From Belliella baltica DSM 15883 (GTDB taxonomy: Bacteria > Bacteroidota > Bacteroidia > Cytophagales > Cyclobacteriaceae): a DNA stretch of 64,000 nucleotides. Both the position numbers and the translations under genes were made by a program. Positions within the stretch are counted from its first letter, which is position 1; each line of letters starts with the position of its first letter. Under the pieces are notes generated by a model. It was not told where the DNA came from, searched no databases, and was given only the letters and a program-made list of their open reading frames with translations. The stretch is from the NCBI RefSeq assembly GCF_000265405.1, contig NC_018010.1, forward strand, positions 2,687,501 to 2,751,500. The letters run 5' to 3'. This document shows positions 25,528-33,967 of this stretch, piece by piece.

Positions 25528-27984
25528 TTAGGTTTCAATTTCTACTTCATTTTCTATTCTTATCATCTCATAAATAGGAATATTAGCGCCAAGTATCTCA
25601 AATGATACTGCCAAAGCGTATGGAATTTCTTCCTGATTTTTATCCCATCCTTTATGCCCTTTGATAGCAATATTGAAGTCGTCCGACAGATCGTAAGATT
25701 TAATGATCGCCCAGTCTTTTTGTATGGTTGAATTGGTTCTATTCATACTTCTAATTTCACCAGAATTGGATTTTTCTCTTATTTTCCAAGGAATCCCTGA
25801 ATATCTGTTACGAATGGTTCTGTCATAATGGGTTTCACCTCCTTCTATTTCTTTGAGAACAAAGTTTTTAAACTGCTCGTGAGATTCTCCAATTTTAGAT
25901 GTATCCCAATCCAGCCAGCTAGCTAAATAAGATTTTAAACGCTGCCTCGTCCTCCGGACTTTAGACGTATAAGCTAGGGTGATTTCAACCAAGATATCAA
26001 AATCGTCTTCTGGTTTCCTTAATCCTTTAGGAATATCAATTTTGTAAACATGCGCCTGCTCCGCGCTGATTTTTGCATTATTGTAGAAGGTTACTCTGTA
26101 TTCTGAATTACGCGTGACCCGTTCAAGAGATGGAAGTCCGTAGCCATAATATTTAATACTTTCCAAGGAAGGTTCAGAAAAGTGTCTTCCTGGAAGCCGT
26201 GCTCCCTGAACCAAAAGAGCCCTGAGTAAATTATTGCCTTCATTAGGATAAAGTTTCTTTAGCTGAGCCAAGATGAAAGTCACCTTTGGTGCAGCAAATG
26301 AAGTCCCTACCTCATCTTTTGAATGAGCAGGCCCACCAGCTAAGGTTGATCTCAATAATTCAGGAGCAAGGTTTTCATGCACTTTTACAAGCTTCAATAA
26401 ATTTTTTGAAACAACTAATCCTCCTCCATATTCTACTACATCTGGTTTGGTCATTTCCCATATACCTAAACCTATACGAGAAAAAGCTGATATCTCACTT
26501 TTTTCCCCTAAAGACTCCCAATCATCATCTTCAAATTCACATGGATTTATGCTTCCTACCGTAATCCCAAAAGCACTTTGCCCAGGATTGGCTATTCTAC
26601 AAAAGGCCGCTCTCAAATAATCAGGGTAATTTAAACCATCTAATAGATAGTGTTTAATCGTGTCTCTGGACAAATTGCCTGCAACAAGAACAAAAAGAAT
26701 ATCCTCATAGTGGGAAAGTTCATCAATAGTAGAAGCCCAAGCCGACATATGCTTTTTCCTAAAGCCTGCTTTGGATGAGATCGACAAATTGAATATTTCG
26801 CAGTCTGGATTTTCATGTACAATTGTCTTGATTAAATCAGCTGGATATTTGTGTAAAAGTCCATTTCCACTGTCCAAGACGCGAAGGTTTCGAATGAATA
26901 CTGGGAGTACATAAGGAGAAGATAGATGGGAAATACCATCAGGATAAAGAATTGCGCCAGCTACGCGGGTGCCATGACCATTAGGAATTACATGATCGGC
27001 CGTTGAGGGATCAGATGGAATATAGGATGTAGAATCATTGATAGCATTTTCCAAAAACCTATGATTCTCCTGTATTCCACTATCTATTACACCAACTATT
27101 GGGGAGTCTGTTTCAGGAGGATGAACTTCAAATTCAATTTCAGTAGATGCACCCAAGTCATCAGTAGAAATCTCAATTTCTTCTTTTTCATTGACTTCGA
27201 ATACAAAAGGATAATTTACAACCAGATCTTTTAAGCCTTTTCCAGATATCTCTATCTCACAGCTAAAACTATCTTCCAGTTCTATAAAAGAACTTATAAT
27301 ACTTCCATAAAAATTAATAAATTCCTCGAAATGATCTTGTCTTTCCATTAAAAGAATATCTCTCTCTTCTAGAGATTTTTCGAAATTTTCATGTTTTTTT
27401 TCTCCTCCTCTTTTTGAAATATCGGGTTCTTTAGGAATTGGTCTATCAAATGCAATCCCGACCTCTAATTGATAGTATTGATCATCTTGAATTTGGGGCC
27501 ACATCTCTAAAAGGTGAGAAGACAATATATGCTGTGGTTTCCAGCTTGATCTATCACCATCCACGATACTCCAAAAGTCTGCAATTTTTCCAGTACCATG
27601 CTTTTTATCTATAAAACCCCTGATTTTCTCTTCTAGAGCATTAAGGTTATCCAAGGATGCTGCAACGATTAGTCCTTCATCACCTTCAGACACTATTTCT
27701 ATATTAAAGTCGAGCAGACTAAAACCTATAGCCTTTAGTTTATCTGGATTGATTTCTAGTAGAACAGGTTGGATTTCTGAACTCAATTTTGCAAGTCCTT
27801 TTCTTTGCGAAAAATCAATCAGCCATTCTTCCCTGTTTTGGGTCACTCGTTCGGACAAAAAATCCGCATGTGTTCTACGGTTTGTTCTATTTCGATTAGA
27901 TCTTTCATTTTCCCCTCCGCCTCCAAAACCTCTTGCCTTACCCTCTACGACTTGAAAAAAATTCAGATGTGGAAATTGCTCCAT
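25528..27984 (-). CDS. ietS: IetS-like subtilisin-family serine protease
   Basis: 818 residues without a signal peptide, so it is cytoplasmic. The S8 catalytic triad is visible: D301 in GVIDSGIQ, H337 in NGHGTRVAG and S562 in GTSFAAPKV, with the oxyanion asparagine in LVAGN (about 437). The first 290 residues are a family-specific N-terminal domain with an odd Gly/Arg/Asn-rich segment (residues 17-37). The gene follows the AAA ATPase gene by four bases. AAA-ATPase/subtilase pairs of this order are known as IetAS, first described as a stability and incompatibility toxin-antitoxin module of a Ti plasmid and later as an anti-phage system. Assignment to IetAS is by architecture and order. Confidence 0.85.
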   Translation of the reverse strand: MEQFPHLNFFQVVEGKARGFGGGGENERSNRNRTNRRTHADFLSERVTQNREEWLIDFSQRKGLAKLSSEIQPVLLEINPDKLKAIGFSLLDFNIEIVSEGDEGLIVAASLDNLNALEEKIRGFIDKKHGTGKIADFWSIVDGDRSSWKPQHILSSHLLEMWPQIQDDQYYQLEVGIAFDRPIPKEPDISKRGGEKKHENFEKSLEERDILLMERQDHFEEFINFYGSIISSFIELEDSFSCEIEISGKGLKDLVVNYPFVFEVNEKEEIEISTDDLGASTEIEFEVHPPETDSPIVGVIDSGIQENHRFLENAINDSTSYIPSDPSTADHVIPNGHGTRVAGAILYPDGISHLSSPYVLPVFIRNLRVLDSGNGLLHKYPADLIKTIVHENPDCEIFNLSISSKAGFRKKHMSAWASTIDELSHYEDILFVLVAGNLSRDTIKHYLLDGLNYPDYLRAAFCRIANPGQSAFGITVGSINPCEFEDDDWESLGEKSEISAFSRIGLGIWEMTKPDVVEYGGGLVVSKNLLKLVKVHENLAPELLRSTLAGGPAHSKDEVGTSFAAPKVTFILAQLKKLYPNEGNNLLRALLVQGARLPGRHFSEPSLESIKYYGYGLPSLERVTRNSEYRVTFYNNAKISAEQAHVYKIDIPKGLRKPEDDFDILVEITLAYTSKVRRTRQRLKSYLASWLDWDTSKIGESHEQFKNFVLKEIEGGETHYDRTIRNRYSGIPWKIREKSNSGEIRSMNRTNSTIQKDWAIIKSYDLSDDFNIAIKGHKGWDKNQEEIPYALAVSFEILGANIPIYEMIRIENEVEIET

Positions 27985-27988
27985 AAGT

Positions 27989-28981
27989 TTATGCGTTTAA
28001 AAACCGGTTTTCATTCAAGGATTGTTCTATATCTTTATGACTGATTTCTTTGTGACCGTAAATAATCGCCTTTTTAGCAGCATCATGGGCTATTTTTTCT
28101 ACAATCGCATAAGAAAGCCCATCCATCTTTCTTGAAAGTGCACCAAGATCTACCTCATTGCTGACATGTAAAGAGGAAAACGATTGCTGAAGAATTTTTT
28201 GTATTTCGAATGCTGATGGTTTGGGAAATTCAATAAATTCATCAAATCTTCTAAAAAGAGCCTTATCCAAACTTCCTTCTAAGTTAGTAGTAGCTATCAG
28301 CAGTCCTTTCCCACTATACTCCTCAAGCAATCCCAAAAGAATATTTACAATTCTATGGATTTCTCCAACATCATTAGACCTACTCTCCCTTTGTTTGCCA
28401 ATAATATCAAATTCATCCAAAAGCAATACGCATGGATAATCTTCAATGCTGTCAAATAATTTTTGGAGATTGGCAGCAGATTCTCCTAAGTATGAGGAGA
28501 TGATAGAGTCAAACCTTACTTTGTAAAAAGACAAGCCCAAATCCCATGCAATTCGCTCAGCAGCCATACTCTTGCCACAGCCAGATGCTCCATAAAAAAG
28601 CATTTTTCTTCTAGGCTTCAAACCATGATGCGCTAACCTTTCCCCAGCTAAAAATTCCTTTTCGATTCTTTCTATTTTCTCTTCTACAACTGTATCCAAA
28701 ATCATATGATGCCTAAGCTGCTCATGGGGAATATGGTTAGCTAAAGGAAGTCTATATCTCCGGTCAACAGGTAATTTAAAGTCTTTAACTTTAATGGGTC
28801 TAAGCGTTTGATCTGACTCAATTGAAAGGTTCTGGCGAAGAATGGACTCTAACTTGTCTGCAAGATGGGCATGACCTTTTTTGCGCTCTTCCTCCACTAT
28901 ACTAAAAGCGATTTTCATCAACGGAGTATTTTGATTGCCCTCAATAGTTTTAAAAAGACGTGTTAATAATGCTTGATTCAT
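27989..28981 (-). CDS. ietA: IetA-like AAA+ ATPase
   Basis: 330 residues, one AAA+ module: Walker A GASGCGKS (131-138), Walker B VLLLDEFD (185-192), sensor-1 in IATTN (229-233) and arginine-finger candidates R244/R245 in LFRRFDE. About 90 helical residues precede it. It is first in the operon with the subtilisin-like protease. In the IetAS type the ATPase is thought to restrain or direct the protease. A likely -7 box (TATCTTTG on the minus strand) sits about 50 bases upstream of the start. Confidence 0.87.
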   Translation of the reverse strand: MNQALLTRLFKTIEGNQNTPLMKIAFSIVEEERKKGHAHLADKLESILRQNLSIESDQTLRPIKVKDFKLPVDRRYRLPLANHIPHEQLRHHMILDTVVEEKIERIEKEFLAGERLAHHGLKPRRKMLFYGASGCGKSMAAERIAWDLGLSFYKVRFDSIISSYLGESAANLQKLFDSIEDYPCVLLLDEFDIIGKQRESRSNDVGEIHRIVNILLGLLEEYSGKGLLIATTNLEGSLDKALFRRFDEFIEFPKPSAFEIQKILQQSFSSLHVSNEVDLGALSRKMDGLSYAIVEKIAHDAAKKAIIYGHKEISHKDIEQSLNENRFLNA

Positions 28982-29028
28982 AATTGTTTAAATACGCAGT
29001 GTAATCTAAATTTCTAAAATACCCACCA

Positions 29029-29036
29029 CAAAGATA
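29029..29036 (-). promoter_or_regulatory. candidate -7 box of the ietAS operon
   Basis: The minus strand reads TATCTTTG here, matching TAnnTTTG, 48 bases upstream of the ietA start. No convincing -33 TTG is seen at the expected distance, so this is tentative. Confidence 0.35.
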
Positions 29037-29093
29037 GATGCTTTTTCGCTTTAAGTTTAGCTTAAAAAATTCAATTTTATTCGGAAATTAATC

Positions 29094-29498
29094 TTACTTC
29101 CCCTCTAATATTTTTCTAATCGCCTCATTCATCTGCATCATTGATTCCATCATTTTCATCATAACTTCAGTTTGCTTATCGTTGATCGAAGTAGTGTTAT
29201 TACTGGAATTAATCGAAACAGGAGAATTTGTCAAATGCTCGATAATATGACCTGGTTGAGAGGATATTATTTGAAGCGGATCCACATTTAAGAACTCAGC
29301 AACACTCTGAATCATGTCTATGGTGATTTTGCTTTCTCCTCTTTCGTATTTTGTATAGGCAGCTTCTTTCAGGCCTAAATAGTCAGCTACTTCTATAGCT
29401 TTCTTATCCCGTAATTTACGGAACATTGAAAAGTTTCTTCCAATACTTTTATTTTCGAGGACAGTAAATCCAGAATCTTCATTTTCTCCCATGATCAT
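29094..29498 (-). CDS. XRE-family helix-turn-helix regulator
   Basis: 134 residues. A Cro/CI-type HTH lies at about residues 17-75 (KLRDKKAIEVADYLGLKEAA, YERGESKITIDMIQSVAEFL), followed by an asparagine/serine-rich linker and a methionine-rich C-terminal coiled coil (MMKMMESMMQMNEAIRKIL) likely to mediate oligomerisation. It is in the same orientation 113 bases upstream of ietA and is a natural candidate for controlling that operon. That link is inferred from position only. Confidence 0.82.
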   Translation of the reverse strand: MIMGENEDSGFTVLENKSIGRNFSMFRKLRDKKAIEVADYLGLKEAAYTKYERGESKITIDMIQSVAEFLNVDPLQIISSQPGHIIEHLTNSPVSINSSNNTTSINDKQTEVMMKMMESMMQMNEAIRKILEGK

Positions 29499-29777
29499 TG
29501 CGTTATTTAAACTAATTTAATTAATATTTTGATATTATGAAACTAAAAAGATGTTATAATAACCCTTTTTACAAAATCCTTCTAGAAAGTAGTTTTAAAC
29601 TACTTTAAGCAATATCTAAACTACTCTGACAAGTTTTTAATCCCATCGAACTCGATGGAATTAAAATTTGGATACATATGCTCAAAATTTAACTAGGGAA
29701 AAACATCATACCGACTTTTTTTAAATCTAAAACCTGCCTTCTGGTATGTAGGTCTGATATCTAAAATCTTAAATAAT
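29499..29777. other. intergenic region, no gene seen
   Basis: The gap upstream of the XRE gene carries AT-rich DNA with CTACTTTAAG / AAACTACTTTAAGC-like repeated steps near 29,590-29,625, possibly operator sites for the neighbouring regulator. It also has an ATCCCATCGAACTCGATGG inverted repeat near 29,640-29,658. No coding signal. Confidence 0.4.
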
Positions 29778-29800
29778 GAAAGCGGCTCCTCGCCGCTTTC
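29778..29800. terminator. bidirectional hairpin terminator
   Basis: GAAAGCGGC / GCCGCTTTC form a 9-bp stem around the loop TCCTC, immediately beyond the stop of the response regulator gene. The plus-strand side is followed by TTT, the minus-strand side by CATTATTT. It probably ends the susD-response regulator transcript. Confidence 0.75.
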
Positions 29801-29801
29801 T

Positions 29802-30230
29802 TTAAAACCTCAACTTTTCCAAATAGTCCTCCACCTCTCCAATACGAAATATTGATAAAGGCTTGACAACATACCCGGATACATTTTTATCATCATTTGC
29901 CATTTTTATATCCTTGGGATCATAGCTACTCGTTAAAATCACAATTCGAAAAACTTCCTTTGCCTTAGCTGGTAACTTTTCAAATTGCTCCAAAAACCCC
30001 CAACCATTCAATACTGGCATATTGATATCCAAGAAAATCAAGACGGAACAAGGACCTAAATCAAATGAAGTCAATACTGCCTTTACATAGTCAAATCCTT
30101 CGAGACTATGCTCAAACTTGATAATTTCATTTTGATATCCTGCTTTTCTTAAAAATCTATTGGTGACAAAGTTGATGATTGGATCATCATCTATCAATAG
30201 AATGCAGTCAAAATCATTCAGTGAATTCAT
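29802..30230 (-). CDS. single-domain response regulator
   Basis: 142 residues consisting of one receiver domain. The acidic pocket is LLIDDDP, the phospho-acceptor aspartate is in FLDINMPVLNGW, the switch threonine/serine in ILTSS and the conserved lysine in VVKPLS. There is no output domain. Such CheY-like proteins in Bacteroidota are usually paired with hybrid histidine kinases. No kinase is nearby, and the gene begins five bases after the SusD-like gene ends, an unusual pairing. Confidence 0.88.
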   Translation of the reverse strand: MNSLNDFDCILLIDDDPIINFVTNRFLRKAGYQNEIIKFEHSLEGFDYVKAVLTSFDLGPCSVLIFLDINMPVLNGWGFLEQFEKLPAKAKEVFRIVILTSSYDPKDIKMANDDKNVSGYVVKPLSIFRIGEVEDYLEKLRF

Positions 30231-30235
30231 TCCGC

Positions 30236-31591
30236 TTAATTGCGATTGTTTTGAGAAATCCCACTGACATTGATCTCATTCAAAGGTATTGGTAATGTAT
30301 ACCTGCTAGAATTTGGTTCCAAAGTGAAGTTTTCCCCCTGAATATTTCGCTCTAGAATTTTTGCATACCTAGGATCACGATTAAGTCTGCGTAAATCTGT
30401 CCATCTAACACCGCGATAGAGCAGCTCTTTCCTGCGTTCTTCCAAAATCAAATCCAAAATTCCTGATCCCGTTGCCTCTTTAGGCTCAAAATTACCAGTT
30501 ACCCACCGCTTTTCTAATAAAGAGTTAAGCACTTGCAATCCAGTTTCGCCATCTCCCAACCTTGCTTCACATTCAGCTTTGATCAAATACACTTCATTGC
30601 TAGCCAATCCAGAAAACATATTATTCGTACCAGAATAGGTTCCTTTGAAAACTGCACCAAATGCATTATTTAAAAAGAATACACGTCTTCTCAAATCATT
30701 CGTCTCAAAGGATTGGTAAATCTCAGGATTTACGACTGTTGTCACTAATGCGCTAAACAAATAGGTCACCATCTGTGTATGATAAATCACTTCTTCGTTG
30801 AAGGCAGGTATAGGAAAGCGGAGATTAGGGTTTAAAGCATTATAATCTATCAAAACATCATGAATACCCAATGCACTATTCGCATGTGTCAATGCCTTTT
30901 CATAATCCTCAATTGATAAGTAGATTCTAGCCAATAATGCATGTACAGCAGCTTTTGATGGACGACTTTTATAGATAGTCATATCCCTAAGCAAGGGTAG
31001 AGCAGTACTAAGGTCTCCAATCACCTGATCATAGCAAGTCTTTAAATCAGATCGATCTACCCTAATATTAATGTTAGGATCCATCCTTAAAGGAATTCCC
31101 AAAGCCCCATCATTAATGCCAGGCTGATAAGCTGGCGCAAACTGGCTGAGAAGATTGTAGAACCCATTAGCTCTTAAAAATAATGCACTCCCTACAATTT
31201 CTTCTTTACGACTTCTATCTTCTTCGCTTAAAGGATTAATCTCTTCAGCACCTTCTAAAACCACATTGGCATAGAATACTTGACTATAAGGAACAGACCA
31301 GTCACTTGCTTCATTTTCGAAGAAACTTTCACTCCACTTATAAGCCTCCTGCTCATCCAAACTATAGACTAAAAATGCATTGGGTGTAGCTACCAATTCA
31401 TCTCCACTCAAGAGGTTAAATCCAGGACTTTGGTTCATTCCCCAATTACTCGCATCCATCAAAGCCTGCATATCATCAAGCGTATTAGGAATCACAATAT
31501 TCTTATTCGGCCTCTCATCCAAAAACCCATCACAGGAACTCATAAATACCATCAGCCCCCAAACACCAATCATTATTCTTATACCTTTCAT
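30236..31591 (-). CDS. SusD/RagB-family outer-membrane lipoprotein without SusC partner
   Basis: 451 residues with a lipoprotein signal (MKGIRIMIGVWGLMVFMSSC, lipid cysteine at residue 20) and the helical SusD fold. Recognisable parts are DGFLDERPNK at the N-terminus, the TPR-like block HALLARIYLSIEDYEKALTH and the C-terminal ILEERRKELLYRGVRWTDLR. SusD proteins cap the TonB-dependent SusC channel and bind glycans or peptides at the cell surface. No susC gene lies upstream; instead there are repeats and an IS3 element, then a TlpA-like gene. It may be an orphan remnant of a disrupted utilisation locus. Confidence 0.9.
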   Translation of the reverse strand: MKGIRIMIGVWGLMVFMSSCDGFLDERPNKNIVIPNTLDDMQALMDASNWGMNQSPGFNLLSGDELVATPNAFLVYSLDEQEAYKWSESFFENEASDWSVPYSQVFYANVVLEGAEEINPLSEEDRSRKEEIVGSALFLRANGFYNLLSQFAPAYQPGINDGALGIPLRMDPNINIRVDRSDLKTCYDQVIGDLSTALPLLRDMTIYKSRPSKAAVHALLARIYLSIEDYEKALTHANSALGIHDVLIDYNALNPNLRFPIPAFNEEVIYHTQMVTYLFSALVTTVVNPEIYQSFETNDLRRRVFFLNNAFGAVFKGTYSGTNNMFSGLASNEVYLIKAECEARLGDGETGLQVLNSLLEKRWVTGNFEPKEATGSGILDLILEERRKELLYRGVRWTDLRRLNRDPRYAKILERNIQGENFTLEPNSSRYTLPIPLNEINVSGISQNNRN

Positions 31592-32437
31592 ATCTTTTTT
31601 CTTTAAGTTTTTTATTAATTTTTTCTTATTTCATCACAACTCCTTGTCATTTCGAGCCTGCCTCACGTAAGCTTGCCCCGTAGAATTACGGGGGGAGGGG
31701 TAGGGAGGCCTGTCCCGCAGAATTGCGGGAAAATCTCACATCTAACGTCTCGTATCTCGCTTCTCACGTCTCATATCTCAAATCTTAATTCTTTCCTCTT
31801 GCTTCTTGTATCTTTAACTCATCATCTCACGTCTCGTATCTCGCTTCTCGTATCTCGCTTCTCACTTCTCTTTCCCCAGTCCCACGATTAACGCTTAACA
31901 GTTTAACGATTAACGTCTTAACCCTCTATTCATCAAAGGAGTATTCTAACCAATTAACCAGTTAACCAATTAACCAATTAACCAAAAAAGGAGGCCAGCC
32001 AAGCTCCCACAAACCCAGCTGACCCAGGAAGTTCCCTTCCTCTTTCCATAGTACCCCTCGCCGTTTGCGAATCGGAAATACCTATTGGGTTTATCGTTTA
32101 ACCATGAGAAAATCGGAAAGCCATATTATTCTTGTCATTTCGAATTCACCTCCTAAAGAGACCTGCCTCCCGAAGGAATGGTTTACAGGGGTAGGGAGTC
32201 CTGTCCCTCAGCATTGCGGGAAAATCTCGTACTAACATTTCGACAAAAACCCGAAATACAAAGACCCTGTTTAACGTTAAACATTTAACGCTTAACGATT
32301 TAAACAACCACCTTAATCAGTTAACCAATTAAACGATTAAGCAATTAACCCTCTTAACCCCTATAACCTTTCCCCCTTTTTTTCATCCTTCATCCCTTCT
32401 TGCCCGCCGCGGCGGGAACCTTTCCCTTGTCATTCCC
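31592..32437. other. 0.85-kb gene-free region with several repeat tracts
   Basis: No gene is seen. Tracts of TCTCGTATCTCGCTTC / TCTCACGTCTC units (about 31,730-31,870) are followed by AACCAGTTAACCAATT units (about 31,947-31,985) and related TTAACGATTAAC units (about 32,290-32,350). Two related segments carry GGGGTAGGGAG.CCTGTCCC...ATTGCGGGAAAATCTC (near 31,695 and 32,190), a direct duplication of about 60 bases. A CCGCCGCGGCGGG palindrome lies near 32,403. Confidence 0.75.
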
Positions 32438-32472
32438 TGAAATAGGTTGACCGTTTTTAACCCTTAAATTAG

Positions 32473-32934
32473 ATGTTAAAGACTGGAAAAAGGATTAATT
32501 CCCAAAGGAGATTTTCTGAAGAGTTTAAACGTAAATTGGTTGATGATTATGAGAAAGGGATAATGTCTGTTGCTCAGATGGAGCGTTTTTATAATATTAG
32601 AAATGGTCTTATCTACAATTGGATTTATAAGTATTCGACGTATAATGAAAAAAATGTTAGGATAGTTGAGATGAAAGATAGTCAGACAAACAAGCTAAAG
32701 GAACTGGAAGAAAAGGTCAAGGAATTGGAACGCGCAGTAGGTCAGAAGCAGATAATGATTGATTACTTAGAGAAGATGATTGATCTGGCCAAGGAGAACT
32801 ATTCGATTGATATTAAAAAAACTCCAACACCCCACACTCTGGTGGTTCCAAGACAACCGACAAGCTATGAGTTATTCACTCAATTCACTTTACGAGGTCG
32901 TAGGCGTGAGCAAGCAAGCTGTTCATCAGGCTAA
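32473..32934 (+). CDS. IS3-family transposase OrfA
   Basis: Up to 153 residues. The N-terminal HTH is QRRFSEEFKRKLVDDYEKG with MERFYNIRNGLIYNWIYKYS, followed by a long coiled coil (KLKELEEKVKELERAVGQKQ, IDYLEKMIDLAKENY). The last 25 or so residues overlap orfB in another frame and look non-conserved. It binds the element ends. Confidence 0.85.
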   Translation: MLKTGKRINSQRRFSEEFKRKLVDDYEKGIMSVAQMERFYNIRNGLIYNWIYKYSTYNEKNVRIVEMKDSQTNKLKELEEKVKELERAVGQKQIMIDYLEKMIDLAKENYSIDIKKTPTPHTLVVPRQPTSYELFTQFTLRGRRREQASCSSG

Positions 32935-33814
32935 GAAAAGACAGGAAGCCTTTGATCTTGAGGTTTCCGAATTGGTAATCTTAGCAGATCAGCTCAAGGA
33001 AGAACACCCTGGTTGTGGGGTTGAAAAGATGTATTATACATTGCGCCCATCCTTTATGGGTAGGGATCAGTTCTGTGAGATTTTCATGGAATTAGGTTAT
33101 GGAGTCAAACGTGTAAGTAATTATCATAGAACTACTTATAGCGGGGCTTATATTTATCCCAACCTGATAGAGGGGATGGGAATAAAAAGGCCATTTCAGG
33201 TAATCCAAAGCGATATAACCTATTTTCACTTAAACGGTGAGCATTATTATTTGGTGTTTATCATTGACGTTTATACCAGATTGGTAGTAGGATATGCAGT
33301 CAACGAAAATCTGAGGACAGAAGGAAATATAGCGGCTATGAAAATGGCTCTCAAGATAATGAATTACCAGTCTTGGGGCTTGATCCATCATTCAGACAGA
33401 GGATCCCAGTATAGTAGTAAGGAATATACCTGTTTACTAAAAGAAAACCATATTCACATCAGTATGGGAACAGTTGCATGGGAAAACCCTTATGCTGAAC
33501 GAATCAACGGAATTATTAAAAATGAATACCTCAAAAGATGGCAGATTAAGGACTTAAAAGACCTGAAGAAAAAAGTGGGAAAAGCAGTTGAACACTACAA
33601 TACAAAAAGACTACACAGAGCTTTCAAAATGAAATTTACTCCTATGGGATTTTATCAAAAATTAGTACATTTATCTGCCCAAGAAAGACCGACGGTGATT
33701 GTTTATACCGAAGGAAAGAAAAACTTCGAAGGGGCGTCGAGCCCCTACGAAGTTTGCCCAAGAGAAGAACCTCTGGCTCATGATTGCCCGATGGAAATAC
33801 TTAATGAATGTTGA
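32867..33814 (+). CDS. IS3-family transposase OrfB
   Basis: 315 residues from the ATG at 32867 (MSYSLNSLYEVVGVSKQAVH). The DDE core is VIQSDITYFHLN, LIHHSDRGSQYSS and PYAERINGIIKNEY; before it lies the IS3 HTH_21-like segment. The frame is +1 relative to orfA, so the classical -1 slippage of IS3 elements would not join them; coupled re-initiation is more likely. The C-terminus carries a variable tail rich in charged residues. Confidence 0.88.
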   Translation: MSYSLNSLYEVVGVSKQAVHQAKKRQEAFDLEVSELVILADQLKEEHPGCGVEKMYYTLRPSFMGRDQFCEIFMELGYGVKRVSNYHRTTYSGAYIYPNLIEGMGIKRPFQVIQSDITYFHLNGEHYYLVFIIDVYTRLVVGYAVNENLRTEGNIAAMKMALKIMNYQSWGLIHHSDRGSQYSSKEYTCLLKENHIHISMGTVAWENPYAERINGIIKNEYLKRWQIKDLKDLKKKVGKAVEHYNTKRLHRAFKMKFTPMGFYQKLVHLSAQERPTVIVYTEGKKNFEGASSPYEVCPREEPLAHDCPMEILNEC

Positions 33815-33967
33815 ACCAAACGGTCAACGCTATTTAGGGAAGTACAGGTTACCCTTTCTCCTTTTCCCTTTCCCCTTTCTCCTTTTCCCTTTAACCTTTC
33901 ACTTTTTTCCTTTCTCCTTTTTTCATCCCTCTTCCTTCATCCTTCATCCTTTCAAAACCTTTGCACC

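Larger units (their letters stand above)
32438..33837 (+). mobile_element. IS3-family insertion sequence with overlapping orfA/orfB
   Basis: The element carries an HTH OrfA and a DDE OrfB on the plus strand. The ends share the inverted repeat GTTGACCGTTT (left at about 32,446, right as AAACGGTCAAC at about 33,818-33,828), with partly matching TGAAATAG / CTATTTA outside it. No clear target duplication is seen, so the ends are approximate. It lies between the TlpA-like and SusD-like genes, where a susC gene would be expected. Confidence 0.75.

Noticed and set aside
31673..31891. 72-residue frame upstream of the SusD-like gene
   Set aside because: Consists of TSRISLLTSRIS-type repetition from the TCTCGTATCTCG tract; not a gene.
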